A stretch of 64,000 nucleotides of DNA from Streptomyces sp. NRRL S-646 (GTDB lineage Bacteria > Actinomycetota > Actinomycetes > Streptomycetales > Streptomycetaceae), in assembly GCF_000720765.1 (NCBI RefSeq), contig NZ_JODC01000008.1, positions 310,001 through 374,000 of the forward strand. The letters are read 5' to 3'. Shown in pieces: positions 49,150-58,017 of the stretch. A program made the translations under genes and the position numbers. The first letter of the stretch is position 1; each line of letters opens with the position of its first letter. The notes under the pieces were generated by a model. The model was not told where the DNA came from. It saw only the letters and a list, made by a program, of their open reading frames with translations, and made no database searches.

Positions 49150-51969
49150 TCACGCCATCTGCCGCCGCACCAGCTCGTGCAGCCGCCCGTTCGTGTCCGC
49201 GAGCAGCTGTGCCGGCGGGCCCTGCTGGGCGACCTTGCCGTCCTCCATCACGATCACGCGGTCCGCGTCCAGGACGGTGGAGAGGCGGTGGGCGATGACG
49301 ACGCGGGTGGCATTGAGGGCCTTGGTCGACTCGATCACCGTGCGCTGCGTCTCGTTGTCGAGGGCGCTGGTCGCCTCGTCGAAGAAGAGGATGCGCGGCC
49401 GGCGGATCAACGCCTGCGCGATCATGAGGCGTTGACGCTGGCCGCCGGAGACGGCGCCACTGCCCTGGACGATCGTGTGCAGTCCCATCGGCATCCGTTT
49501 GATGTCCTCGGCGAGCCCCGCCATCTCGGCCGCCGCCATCGCCTCCTCCGGCGTGTACGGCTCCGTACCGCAGATGACGTCCAGGATGGAACCGGTGAAC
49601 GGCTGCGCGTGCTGCAGCACGACACCGCACTGCCGGCGCACCGCCGACTGGTCGAGCGCGCCGAGGTCCTGTCCGTCGTACAGGACACTGCCCGAGACCG
49701 GCTTGTCGAAGCCGATCAGCAGCCTGAGCAGCGTCGACTTGCCACAGCCGCTGGGGCCGACGATCGCCACGAACTCACCCGGGCGTATCTCGAACGACAC
49801 GTCGTCCAGGACCAGCGGACCGTCGTCCGTGTAGCGGAAGGACAGCCGCCGGGCCTCGATCGCGCCGGACAGCGGGCCCGGCCGGGTGCTCGCGGTGCGC
49901 ACCTCCGGCGTCGCCTCCAGCACCGGCTTGATCTCCTCGAACAGCGGCAGCGCGGCCACGGTCGAGACGAATGCGCTGGTCAGCTGGGTGACGGAGGTCA
50001 GCACCATCGTCACCGAGGTGTTGAAGGTCAAGAACGCGGCCGCCGACATCACCCCGCGCGCCGGACCCGCCAGCAGCATGAACATCAGCAGGGTGCACAG
50101 CGGCAGATAGACCGCGCCCATCACCGTGGTGAGGTTCTTGATGCGGCCGACCTTCTGCTGAAGTTCACGGCTGTGCGCGAACTCCGAGGCCCAGGCCGCG
50201 TAGGCGTAGTTCTCGGCCGCCGCCACCCGTAGTTTCGGCAGACCGCGCAGGGTCTGGAAGGCCTGGTTGTTCAGCTTGTTGCTGAGCACGACCAGCTTGC
50301 GCTGCCAGCGCACCTGCCACAGGCCGAGCCCGAGGAACACGCCCGCGATGACGACGAGCATGCCGATCGCCGCCAGCGCCATCGACGGGCTGTACCAGAA
50401 CAGCAGCCCCAGGTTCATCGCGCCGACGGTCACCGACTGGGCGATGACGGGCCCGAGCCCGGCCATCATGCGGCGGATCGAGCTGATGCCCATGGCCGCG
50501 CTGGCCAGCTCGCCGGTCGAGCGTTCGGTGAAGAACTTGGTGGGGAGCCTGAGCAGCCGGTCCCAGACCGCCGGCTGGAGCGTGGCCTCGATCCGGCCCT
50601 CCAGGCGGAGCATGGTGAGGTTCTCCAGCAGCATGAAAGCCGCCGCCACGACGCTGGTGAGCATCACGGCCAGACAGACCTGCGCGATCAGGCCCGTCTG
50701 CGCCTTCGGGACGAACTCGCCCAGCACCTTGCCGGTGGCGATCGGCACCAGCGCGCCGATCGCCACCGTCACCAGACCGCTCAGCAGCAGGTTGGTCAGG
50801 TCGCTGCCGGTACCGCGCATGCTGAACCGCAGCAGCCGCAGGGGGCTCAGCGTCCGTTCGGGCAGCGGGCGGTAGAACATCACCGCGCGCGGCTCGAACT
50901 CCTCCGCGTTGTCCTTCTCGATCGGCGTCTCACGTCCGGTCGCCGGATGTACGGCGACGTAGCCGCCGCGCCGCCACAGCAGCGCGACCGGCGCACCCGA
51001 CAGGGCACGGTGGCCCACCAGCGGACCGATGTTGTCCCGCCACCAGCGTCCGTCCAGACGCACGGCCCGGGTGCGGACCCGGGAGGCGATCGCCACGAGT
51101 TCCACCGGATCCAGGCGATCGCTCTCGGTTCCGCTCTGCGCGGGTTCGGCAAGCTGGATCCCCGCCGCCTCGGCGACCAGCTTGCACGCCGCGTACGAGG
51201 CGTCCGCGTCGGCGGCCGTGGTGCGCTTGCCGGACGACTTGCCGATGGAGGCCAGCAGCGTGCGGTCGGCCTGGGCACGCACCGCCTCACCGGCCTTGAT
51301 ACCGGCGGCCGTCCGCGTCTCGTGCGTGCGCTCCAGCTGCTCGATCCAGCGGTCCAGCGTGGTCAGCAGCCGGTACTGCTGGTCGACCATGCTCTGCCAG
51401 ACCGCAGGGTCCATCAGCAGGTCGGCGGCCGCCTCGGCGCCGTACAGCGAGCCGTACTGCACGCTCCCCGGCGGCACCTGCATCCAGAACACGTCGTCGT
51501 CGGTCACCTCGGCGGCCGACCCCTCGGTCGCCATCGGTGCCTGGAAGAGGACGGACAGGCTGCGGCCGACGCCGAGGGCGAGGGCGTATTCGAGGGGGCT
51601 GGTCGTCGGCGGGACGTACTGGGCGTTGCCGTACTCGTCGTAGGACCAGGTCTGGGTGTCGGCCGTCTGGTACAGCTCGCGCAGGCCGATGCGGTGGACG
51701 ACGCAGTCCCTCAACGGGCGTGCGACAAGGGTGTGTTGGGGGCCCGGGACCGGGCCCAGGATCAGCGAGCCCGCCTCCAGGCGGCCCAGGTGGTGCCAGT
51801 GGCCCTGCTGCACGGCGTCCACCGCGAACAGGTCGAGGCTGCCGGCCGCGACCAGCCACAGCACCTGCGGGCCCTCCAGGTCGAGCCGGGTCAGGCCCGA
51901 GCAGTCGACATAGGTGCCCATGGAGCCGAGGGCGCCGAGAACCAGGTCCCCTTCGTGTGCGGTCGTCAT
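49150..51969 (-). CDS. NHLP-type bacteriocin export ABC transporter, permease/ATPase without C39
   Basis: A 939-residue protein, ATG 51969, starting one base after the C39 exporter's stop. The first 400 residues have no peptidase; they include a cyclic-nucleotide-binding-like segment (LVLGALGSMGTYVDCSGLTR) and a long acidic region. Membrane domain about 400-690 with FSMRGTGSDLTNLLLSGLVT. ATPase about 700-935: Walker A GPSGCGKST, signature SGGQRQR, Walker B ILFFDEATSALD, H-loop IAHRLST. This is the partner subunit of NHLM/NHLP-type bacteriocin exporters. It is the last gene of the operon that begins with the GG-leader peptide at 55139. Confidence 0.93.
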   Translation of the reverse strand: MTTAHEGDLVLGALGSMGTYVDCSGLTRLDLEGPQVLWLVAAGSLDLFAVDAVQQGHWHHLGRLEAGSLILGPVPGPQHTLVARPLRDCVVHRIGLRELYQTADTQTWSYDEYGNAQYVPPTTSPLEYALALGVGRSLSVLFQAPMATEGSAAEVTDDDVFWMQVPPGSVQYGSLYGAEAAADLLMDPAVWQSMVDQQYRLLTTLDRWIEQLERTHETRTAAGIKAGEAVRAQADRTLLASIGKSSGKRTTAADADASYAACKLVAEAAGIQLAEPAQSGTESDRLDPVELVAIASRVRTRAVRLDGRWWRDNIGPLVGHRALSGAPVALLWRRGGYVAVHPATGRETPIEKDNAEEFEPRAVMFYRPLPERTLSPLRLLRFSMRGTGSDLTNLLLSGLVTVAIGALVPIATGKVLGEFVPKAQTGLIAQVCLAVMLTSVVAAAFMLLENLTMLRLEGRIEATLQPAVWDRLLRLPTKFFTERSTGELASAAMGISSIRRMMAGLGPVIAQSVTVGAMNLGLLFWYSPSMALAAIGMLVVIAGVFLGLGLWQVRWQRKLVVLSNKLNNQAFQTLRGLPKLRVAAAENYAYAAWASEFAHSRELQQKVGRIKNLTTVMGAVYLPLCTLLMFMLLAGPARGVMSAAAFLTFNTSVTMVLTSVTQLTSAFVSTVAALPLFEEIKPVLEATPEVRTASTRPGPLSGAIEARRLSFRYTDDGPLVLDDVSFEIRPGEFVAIVGPSGCGKSTLLRLLIGFDKPVSGSVLYDGQDLGALDQSAVRRQCGVVLQHAQPFTGSILDVICGTEPYTPEEAMAAAEMAGLAEDIKRMPMGLHTIVQGSGAVSGGQRQRLMIAQALIRRPRILFFDEATSALDNETQRTVIESTKALNATRVVIAHRLSTVLDADRVIVMEDGKVAQQGPPAQLLADTNGRLHELVRRQMA

Positions 51970-51970
51970 C

Positions 51971-54193
51971 TCATCGCTCCCTGACCAGCGCCGCGTACGC
52001 GCCGCCGCGCGTCACCAGGTCCTCGTGCCGCCCGCGTTCCACGATCGTGCCGTGCTGGAGTACGACGATCTCGTCGCTGTCGCGCACCGTGCTGAGCCGG
52101 TGTGCGATCACCACGCAGGCACAGCCGCGCTTGCGCAGGTTGTCCATCACGACCTGCTCGGTCTCCGCGTCCAGCGCGCTGGTCACCTCGTCGAGGACCA
52201 GGATGCTGGGCCGGCGCACCAGCGCCCGGGCGATCTCCAGGCGCTGACGCTGCCCGCCGGAGAAGTTGCGGCCGTCCTGCTCGACCTTGCTGTGGATGCC
52301 GCCCGGCCTGCGCGTCACGACGTCGTAGAGCGCGGCGTCCCGCAGCGCGTCGACGACCGCGTCGTCCGGGATCGACGGGTCCCACAGGGCCACGTTGTCA
52401 CGCACCGACCCCTCGAAGAGGAAGACCTCCTGGTCGACGAAGGAGACCGAGGCGGCGAGCGCGCCGCGCGGGATGTCGTCCAGGCGCTGTCCGTCTATGC
52501 GGATCACGCCCTCCCAGGGGGTGTACAGGCCCGAGATCAGGCGGGAGACCGTGGACTTGCCGCTTCCCGAGCCGCCGACCAGGGCGACCTGCTGGCCGGG
52601 ACCGACCGTCAGGTCGAAGCCGGTGAGCAGCGGCTTGTCGAGCGGGTTGTAGCCGAAGGTGATGTTCTGCAGCTCGACGTGGCCGTGCAGACGGCGCGTG
52701 GAGTCGCCGGCGCCGGGGCGGCCGAAGAGGGGGTCGGCCTGGAAGTTCTCGACGTCCTTCAGCCGGGCCACGTCGGCGGCGAAGTCCTGGATGCGGCCCG
52801 CGACGCCGTTCAGCCGGGTGATCGGCGCGGTGAAGCGGGTGACCAGGGCCTGGAAGGCGACCAGCAGCCCCACCGAGATACCGCCCTCGACCGCGCGCAT
52901 GCCGCCGATCCACAGGATCAACGCGCTGTTCAGCGAAGCAAGCGTCGGCGCCACCACCCCGAGCCAGGCGCTCGGCACACCGAGCCGCTGCTGCTCCTCC
53001 AGGGTGGTGGCGTGCTGACCGGCCCACTTGCGGAAGTAGCCGTCCTCGCCGCCGGTCGCCTTCATCGTCTCGATCAGCTGCAGGCCGGTGTAGGCGGTGT
53101 TGGTGAGCCGGGCGCTGTCGGCCCGCAGCTTCGCCGTCCGGGTGGCGCGCAGCCGGATCACGACCCGCATGGCGACGATGTTCAGCAGGGCCACGCCGAT
53201 GCCGAGGAACGTCAGCTGCGGGTCGTACGTGTAAAGCAGCACCGCGTAGAGCACCACGACCACGGCGTCCACGCCCGCCGCCGCCAGGTCGCGGGCCAGG
53301 GTCTCGGCCACCTGGTCGTTGGACTGCAGGCGCTGCACCAGGTCGGCGGGGCTGCGCTGCGCGAAGAACGTCACCGGCAGCCGCAGCAGATGCCGTAGGA
53401 AGCGGGCGCTGGAGAGGGTGGAGGAGATGATGCGGCCGCGCAGCAGGTTCGCCTGCTGCAGCCACGTCAGCACGACTGTGAGCAGCACGGACGCGCCCAT
53501 CGACGCGAACAGCACACCCAGCAGCGAGGTCTTCCCGCCGATCAGGAACTCGTCGATGTACGTCCGGCTGAGTGCGGGCACCGCCGCGCCGACCAGGACC
53601 AGCAGCAGGCTAGCCAGCACCGCGGCGGGCATGGTGCCCGCGGTGCCGCGCAGCCGGGCCGGCATCGCGCCCAGGATCCCGGGCTTGCGACCGCCCTTGC
53701 TGAAGCCCTCACCGGGCTCCATCACCAGCACGACGCCGGTGAAGCTGCCGTCGAAGTCCTCCATCGGCACGAAACGGCGGCCCTTGCCGGGGTCGTTGAT
53801 GTACACGCCGCGGCGGCCGAAACGGCGCCCCATGCCTTCGTAGACGACGTAGTGGTTGAACTCCCAGAACAGGACGGCCGGCGTCTTCACCTCGGCGAGG
53901 GCGGCCGTGTCCATCTGCATGCCCTTGGCCGTCAGACCGTAGCTGCGCGCCGCCTTCAGCAGGTTGCTGGCGCGCGAGCCGTCGCGGGAGACACCGCAGG
54001 CGATGCGCAGCTCCTCCAGCGGGACGTGCTTGCCGTAGTGGCCGAGGACCATCGCGAGCGAGGCGGCGCCGCACTCCACGGCCTCCATCTGCAGGACCGT
54101 CGGAGTACGGACGGTCTTCGCCTTGCCCTTGGGGACGGGGCGCTTGGGCGGAGCGGCACGGCGCCTGCTCCGCGTCTCCTGTGCGGTGCTCAC
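51971..54193 (-). CDS. NHLP-type ABC exporter with N-terminal C39 peptidase
   Basis: A 740-residue protein. GTG 54193 overlaps the HlyD gene's TGA as GTGA. Peptidase C39 (about 29-155): Cys41 in MEAVECGAASLAMVLGHYG, His in FWEFNHYVVYEG, Asp in YINDPGKGRR, so the papain-like triad is intact and should cut after Gly-Gly leaders. Membrane domain about 205-490. ATPase about 515-740: Walker A GGSGSGKST, signature SGGQRQR, Walker B ILVLDEVTSALD. It would remove the leader from the 71-residue precursor at 55139 and export the core. Membrane located. Confidence 0.95.
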   Translation of the reverse strand: MSTAQETRSRRRAAPPKRPVPKGKAKTVRTPTVLQMEAVECGAASLAMVLGHYGKHVPLEELRIACGVSRDGSRASNLLKAARSYGLTAKGMQMDTAALAEVKTPAVLFWEFNHYVVYEGMGRRFGRRGVYINDPGKGRRFVPMEDFDGSFTGVVLVMEPGEGFSKGGRKPGILGAMPARLRGTAGTMPAAVLASLLLVLVGAAVPALSRTYIDEFLIGGKTSLLGVLFASMGASVLLTVVLTWLQQANLLRGRIISSTLSSARFLRHLLRLPVTFFAQRSPADLVQRLQSNDQVAETLARDLAAAGVDAVVVVLYAVLLYTYDPQLTFLGIGVALLNIVAMRVVIRLRATRTAKLRADSARLTNTAYTGLQLIETMKATGGEDGYFRKWAGQHATTLEEQQRLGVPSAWLGVVAPTLASLNSALILWIGGMRAVEGGISVGLLVAFQALVTRFTAPITRLNGVAGRIQDFAADVARLKDVENFQADPLFGRPGAGDSTRRLHGHVELQNITFGYNPLDKPLLTGFDLTVGPGQQVALVGGSGSGKSTVSRLISGLYTPWEGVIRIDGQRLDDIPRGALAASVSFVDQEVFLFEGSVRDNVALWDPSIPDDAVVDALRDAALYDVVTRRPGGIHSKVEQDGRNFSGGQRQRLEIARALVRRPSILVLDEVTSALDAETEQVVMDNLRKRGCACVVIAHRLSTVRDSDEIVVLQHGTIVERGRHEDLVTRGGAYAALVRER

Positions 54194-54996
54194 GGCAGCA
54201 GCCAATCGACGGGACGCTGATCGGCCAGCCGGATCGAACCCGAGGCCAGGGTCATGGAGGTGAGGCCGAAGGGCGGCCCGTCCGCGGACGACCACTTGTA
54301 GCCACTCTTCGTGCCCGACGCCTTGTCCAGCTTGACCAGTACGGCCACCGGGCGGCCCTTCTTGGTGAACTGCTCGCCCAGCTGGCTGTCCCCGAGGAAC
54401 GCGGCGATCTGCTGGGCCGACTGCGCCGAGCGGTCCACCGACTTCACATGACCGCGCAGTACGCCGTACGTCTGGGTCGGCACCGACGAGACAGTCAGGT
54501 CCACGGCGGCGTTCGCGGGGATGGAGGCCGCGTTCTCGGCAGGCACGTACACCGTGGCGTACAGCGGATCGCCGGCGTGCGCGACCTTCTCCACGGCGGC
54601 GACGTTCGCGCCGGTCTGGATGATCTGGCCGATGGTCGCGGCGAGCCCGGTGATCCGGCCTGCGGCGACGGTACGGACGACGGTGTCGCCCTGGGCCGTA
54701 CGCACCTTCAGGACCGGGGAGCCGGCCGGCAGCCGCTCGCCCTGCTCGGCGAGAACCGCCGTGACCTGGCCTGCGACGGGGCTCTGCAGGATGTAGCTGC
54801 CCTCACCGTGCGTGAGGATGGCGGGCGCGCCCACCGTGGAGGTCACCGAGCCGGTCACCGCCCACACGGAGGCGGCCGCCATCGCGACCACCGTCACCGA
54901 CAGGACGAGCCAGCCCTGAGGGCGGGCGAAACGCACCGGAAGATCGAGCTCCTCCGGCGACTGGAGCTTGGCGAGGGCCTGCTGGCGGAACTGCAC
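54190..54996 (-). CDS. HlyD-family adaptor for peptide export
   Basis: A 268-residue protein. GTG 54996 follows GAGGGAAAGTTCC; GTG 55011 has no ribosome site. A cytoplasmic start (QFRQQALAKLQSPEELDLPV) precedes a membrane helix at about residues 30-52 (WLVLSVTVVAMAAASVWAVT). Then come lipoyl-like halves (ILQSPVAGQVTAVLAEQGER and ILGLAATIGQIIQTGANVAA-like) and a beta-barrel region, the usual order of HlyD adaptors of NHLP systems. It works with the two ABC proteins downstream as a peptide exporter. Translationally coupled to the C39 protein. Confidence 0.92.
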   Translation of the reverse strand: MQFRQQALAKLQSPEELDLPVRFARPQGWLVLSVTVVAMAAASVWAVTGSVTSTVGAPAILTHGEGSYILQSPVAGQVTAVLAEQGERLPAGSPVLKVRTAQGDTVVRTVAAGRITGLAATIGQIIQTGANVAAVEKVAHAGDPLYATVYVPAENAASIPANAAVDLTVSSVPTQTYGVLRGHVKSVDRSAQSAQQIAAFLGDSQLGEQFTKKGRPVAVLVKLDKASGTKSGYKWSSADGPPFGLTSMTLASGSIRLADQRPVDWLLP

Positions 54997-55028
54997 GGAA
55001 CTTTCCCTCACCTGAAAACGAGAGAGGA

Positions 55029-55114
55029 CCGGCTCGCACGAGCCGGCTGGTTCAAGAGCCTGTGTGAGGCTCTTACGGCAACCGAAGGCCCCGGAGTCGC
55101 GATACGACTCCGGG
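55029..55114 (-). terminator. Three consecutive perfect hairpins between precursor and HlyD genes
   Basis: On the transcribed minus strand: hairpin 1, 10-bp stem CCCGGAGTCG/CGACTCCGGG (55090-55114); hairpin 2, 8-bp AAGAGCCT/AGGCTCTT (55054-55074); hairpin 3, 8-bp CCGGCTCG/CGAGCCGG (55029-55046). All arms are perfect. They could reduce read-through into the exporter genes or stabilise the precursor mRNA. Confidence 0.75.
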
Positions 55115-55138
55115 ACTCGACGATCACAAAAGGCGCGA

Positions 55139-55354
55139 TCAGAGACCGGCGACCAGGTTGGTGACCGGAGCGGTGTTCAGGCCGGTCACACCCTCGACGG
55201 TGCCGACGACCGTGTCGACCGTGCTGGAAACGGGAGCAATGCCGTCCAGCGCACCGGTGACGGAGTTGACAGCGTTGATCGACAGGCCGCCGGAAACGGC
55301 GTCGAGCTCGGCGTCCGAGATCTCAACGGTCTCAACACGGGGGGTGGAGTTCAT
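55139..55354 (-). CDS. GG-leader precursor peptide of the export operon
   Basis: A 71-residue peptide from ATG 55354 behind GAAGGGAAGTTCCATC. The 23-residue leader ends ISDAELDAVSGG, the double-glycine signature cut by C39 peptidases. The 48-residue core (from LSINAVNS) has 10 Val, 7 Thr, 6 Gly, 4 Ser and three acidic residues, and no Cys, Lys, Arg, His, Met or aromatic residue. Absence of Cys excludes lanthionine or disulfide bridges, and no modification enzyme is nearby. It is a small hydrophobic, acidic secreted peptide of unknown role; a bacteriocin, signal or surface peptide are all possible. First gene of the exporter operon. Assignment rests on the leader and the neighbouring C39 transporter. 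Confidence 0.88.
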   Translation of the reverse strand: MNSTPRVETVEISDAELDAVSGGLSINAVNSVTGALDGIAPVSSTVDTVVGTVEGVTGLNTAPVTNLVAGL

Positions 55355-55838
55355 GATGGAACTTCCCTTCGTATGGATATTTCACAAGGGGGGAGCGGCC
55401 CCCCTCTGGGACAGAGCGACGGCCGCGACCGCAGGCGCCGGGCTCCCGTTTCCGGTGACCCTTCGCGGCCCCTGCGGTGCGATGGATCAAAGCACGCTGC
55501 GGGCACGCCCTTCCAATCAACCAATGGCCTCACCAGGCAACTTGAGCCCCAGAGGCGCCCATCCGTGCAGGCTTGCGCACGGGTCGGTAGCGAGTTCTTC
55601 ACATGCGTCACGACATCGGTTCGTCCGCGGCCTTGCCGCCCGCGCGACGAATGCGACACTCCCGTCCCAATGGCTTGGCGGAGGCCTTCGGCGTGTGCAG
55701 AACCTTCGCGCACGGTGACTTGGTTGCGTATTGGATGTGCAGATTCCCTGAAACCAGGATTCCGATCAGTGTTCTGAACGGGCCGTTGTCGATCGACTGC
55801 GGACCGTGTCGGCCCGGAACTGCTCAGCCGGGAAACGC
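55355..55838. other. 484-bp intergenic region upstream of precursor peptide
   Basis: No convincing gene; short frames here have no ribosome site or recognisable domain. It must contain the minus-strand promoter of the peptide operon. Pockets of lower GC occur around 55525 and 55720-55760. I see no clear inverted repeat or regulator site. Confidence 0.5.
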
Positions 55839-56252
55839 TCAGCCGAGAAGTGCGTAGACCGTGCTGGCTCGTGCCGCGAGTTCACCCGAGGCCTCGGCGG
55901 TCATCGTGATGTCCGCGAATGCCATGCGGCGGCCCAGTTTGGTGAGGACCGCTTCGATCAGGACATCCGAACCCGTCACCGCGCGCTGGAACGACGTCGA
56001 CTGCTGGACCGTCGTCATCGGTCCGAAGGTCCCGCGGGCGGCCGACACGGCGATCACGGTGGCCGTGTCTGCGGCGGCCATCAGCGCCTGCCCCGACAGC
56101 CCGCCGCCTTCCCGGGCCAGCCGGTCCGACCAGGGGAGTCGTAGCGTCGCCCGGTCGTCGGCGAGGGCCTCGACCGTCAGGCCCAGTTCGAGGACCCAAG
56201 GGGCGAAGTTGGCGGAGAGGATCTTGTCGGCTTCGGCGGTGGTCATCGTCAT
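55839..56252 (-). CDS. PaaI-family thioesterase (hotdog fold)
   Basis: A 137-residue protein from ATG 56252 (ATG 56246 two codons later is equally possible). The hotdog motif GGGLSGQALMAAADTATVIA and the block after FGPMTTVQQSTSFQRAVTGS match the PaaI/YbgC-type acyl-CoA thioesterases; the Gly/Ala-rich helix with Asp in AADTA is the usual active-site helix. It would hydrolyse acyl- or aryl-CoA thioesters in the cytosol. It is a single gene between the peptide operon and a divergent protease; no linkage to either is evident. Confidence 0.88.
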   Translation of the reverse strand: MTMTTAEADKILSANFAPWVLELGLTVEALADDRATLRLPWSDRLAREGGGLSGQALMAAADTATVIAVSAARGTFGPMTTVQQSTSFQRAVTGSDVLIEAVLTKLGRRMAFADITMTAEASGELAARASTVYALLG

Positions 56253-56441
56253 ATGGGCGATTGTTCCCCGCGCAGGTTCGTCAGACGCGGGTCATGGCCG
56301 ATTCGGCATTGTGCAAAGCGAGTTGGCAAACGGAATTGAACGCACCGTGCGACCCGTGCGTACCAACAGCCATCCAGGCGCCCGAACAGAACAGCTGCCG
56401 CACGGCGGCACAGACTCCGGTCCCCCAGGAGGTCGAGAAGT

Positions 56442-57860
56442 TTGAGTCACAAGCGAATTCCGAAGCGCAAGGCCGCGATCGCGGCAGGCAGCGTCGCGGC
56501 GCTCGGCGCAGCCGCCATCCTGCTGCCGAACGCCAACGCGTCGCAGGACGGCTCGTCTACGACTGCCGCCCCCAAGACCCTGAAGGCGACCGACGCCTCG
56601 AATCTCGCCTCGCAACTCCAGAACCTGCTCGGTGACGCCTTCGCCGGTTCGTACTACGACTCCGGCACACAGCAGCTCGTCGTCAACGTCATATCGGGCG
56701 AGAAGAACAACGTGGTCGTCCAGGCGGAGAAGGCGGGCGCGAAGGTCCGCGAGGTCAAGAACAGCCTTGCCGCACTGAAGGCGGGCGCACAGACCCTGAA
56801 GGCCGATGCCACCATTCCGGGCACCGCCTGGGCGATCGACCCGAAGACCAACAAGCTGGCCGTCACCGCCGACTCCACGGTCACCGGCGCCAAGTGGGAC
56901 AGACTGACGTCGACGGTCAAGAGCCTCGGCGCCGACATGGCCACCGTGAAGAAGTCCTCAGGCGCCTTCAAGACGAAGGTGTCGGGCGGTGACGCCATCT
57001 TCGCCCAGGCGCAGGGCGGCACCGTGCGCTGCTCCCTCGGCTTCAACGTCAAGGCCAGTGACGGCAGTCCGGCCTTCCTGACCGCCGGCCACTGCGGTGT
57101 GGCCGCCAAGCAGTGGTCCGACTCCGAGACCGGGCAGCCCATTGCCACCGTCGACCAGGCCACCTTCCCCGGCAACGGCGACTTCTCCCTGGTCAAGTAC
57201 GACGACCCGAACACCCAGGCGGCGAGCGAGGTCAACACCGGCGACGGAAAGACCGTCCAGATCACCCAGGCCGCGGACGCCACCGTCGGCGAGACGGTCT
57301 TCCGGATGGGCAGCACGACCGGCCTGCACGACGGCCAGGTCACGGGCCTCGACGCCACGGTCAACTTCCAGAGCGAGACCGACCCCAATGGTGTCGACAC
57401 CGTCACCGGCCTCATCCAGACCAACGTCTGCGCCGAGGCCGGAGACAGCGGTGGCTCGCTGTTCACACAGGACGGCAGCGCGGTCGGAATGACCTCCGGC
57501 GGCAGCGGCGACTGCACCGCCGGCGGCGAGACCTTCTTCCAGCCGGTGACCGCGGCCCTGCAGGCCACGGGCGCGACGCTGGGCGACGGCGGTGCGGGTG
57601 CGGGCGCGGGCGCGGGTGACCAGGCCGGCACCGCCGACCCGTCCGCCTCGGCCGGCGACCAGGCGGGCGGCGGCGACGCGGTAGGCGGCGGCGACCAGGC
57701 GGGCACCGCAGACCCGTCCGCGACGGCCAGTGATGGGGCCGGGGCCGGGGTCGGCGACCAGTCCGGGAACGGCGTCGGCGACCAGTCCGGTGCCGGCGCG
57801 GGCGATCAGAGCGGCACCGGCGCGGGCGACGGTTCGTCGTCCCTCACCGGGTCCCAGTGA
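56442..57860 (+). CDS. Secreted S1 serine protease (streptogrisin-like) with Gly/Asp/Gln-rich tail
   Basis: A 472-residue preproenzyme from TTG 56442 behind AGGAGGTCGAGAAGT. Signal peptide about 1-33. An alpha-lytic-type pro-region follows (about 34-185). The catalytic domain has TAGHC (H217), GNGDFSLV (D247) and GDSGGS (S336). The last 90 residues (about 380-472) are a low-complexity tail of GAGAGDQ, GDQAGGG and GDQSG units with no Cys or hydrophobic segment. That tail is not present in typical streptogrisins. It converges on a SpoIIE gene with a strong terminator (57959). TGTGCAAAG upstream (56310) resembles the motif before both ricin-fusion genes. An SSI inhibitor is at 43830. Confidence 0.92.
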   Translation: MSHKRIPKRKAAIAAGSVAALGAAAILLPNANASQDGSSTTAAPKTLKATDASNLASQLQNLLGDAFAGSYYDSGTQQLVVNVISGEKNNVVVQAEKAGAKVREVKNSLAALKAGAQTLKADATIPGTAWAIDPKTNKLAVTADSTVTGAKWDRLTSTVKSLGADMATVKKSSGAFKTKVSGGDAIFAQAQGGTVRCSLGFNVKASDGSPAFLTAGHCGVAAKQWSDSETGQPIATVDQATFPGNGDFSLVKYDDPNTQAASEVNTGDGKTVQITQAADATVGETVFRMGSTTGLHDGQVTGLDATVNFQSETDPNGVDTVTGLIQTNVCAEAGDSGGSLFTQDGSAVGMTSGGSGDCTAGGETFFQPVTAALQATGATLGDGGAGAGAGAGDQAGTADPSASAGDQAGGGDAVGGGDQAGTADPSATASDGAGAGVGDQSGNGVGDQSGAGAGDQSGTGAGDGSSSLTGSQ

Positions 57861-57958
57861 TCGAGTCCCGCTCAGCGATCTAGCGCACTCATCGAGCGCG
57901 GACCCACTGATGGAGACCCACTGATCGGCCTCCAGCGCGCTTCCGGTCGACGGTGGAC

Positions 57959-57988
57959 GGTCCGGCCCTCCGGCGGGAGGGCCGGACC
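57959..57988. terminator. 13-bp perfect hairpin between protease and SpoIIE genes
   Basis: GGTCCGGCCCTCC (57959-57971) pairs with GGAGGGCCGGACC (57976-57988) over a GGCG loop. Symmetric between convergent genes, likely bidirectional. Confidence 0.85.
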
Positions 57989-58017
57989 GCGTCGTGTCAG
58001 CGCCCGTTCCGACGACT

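Noticed and set aside
55139..55354. Lanthipeptide or disulfide bacteriocin
   Set aside because: The core has no cysteine and no lanthionine synthetase is nearby, so only the leader type is shared.
55603..55857. An 84-codon plus-strand frame in the region upstream of the precursor peptide
   Set aside because: No ribosome site or domain, and it overlaps the end of the thioesterase gene on the other strand.
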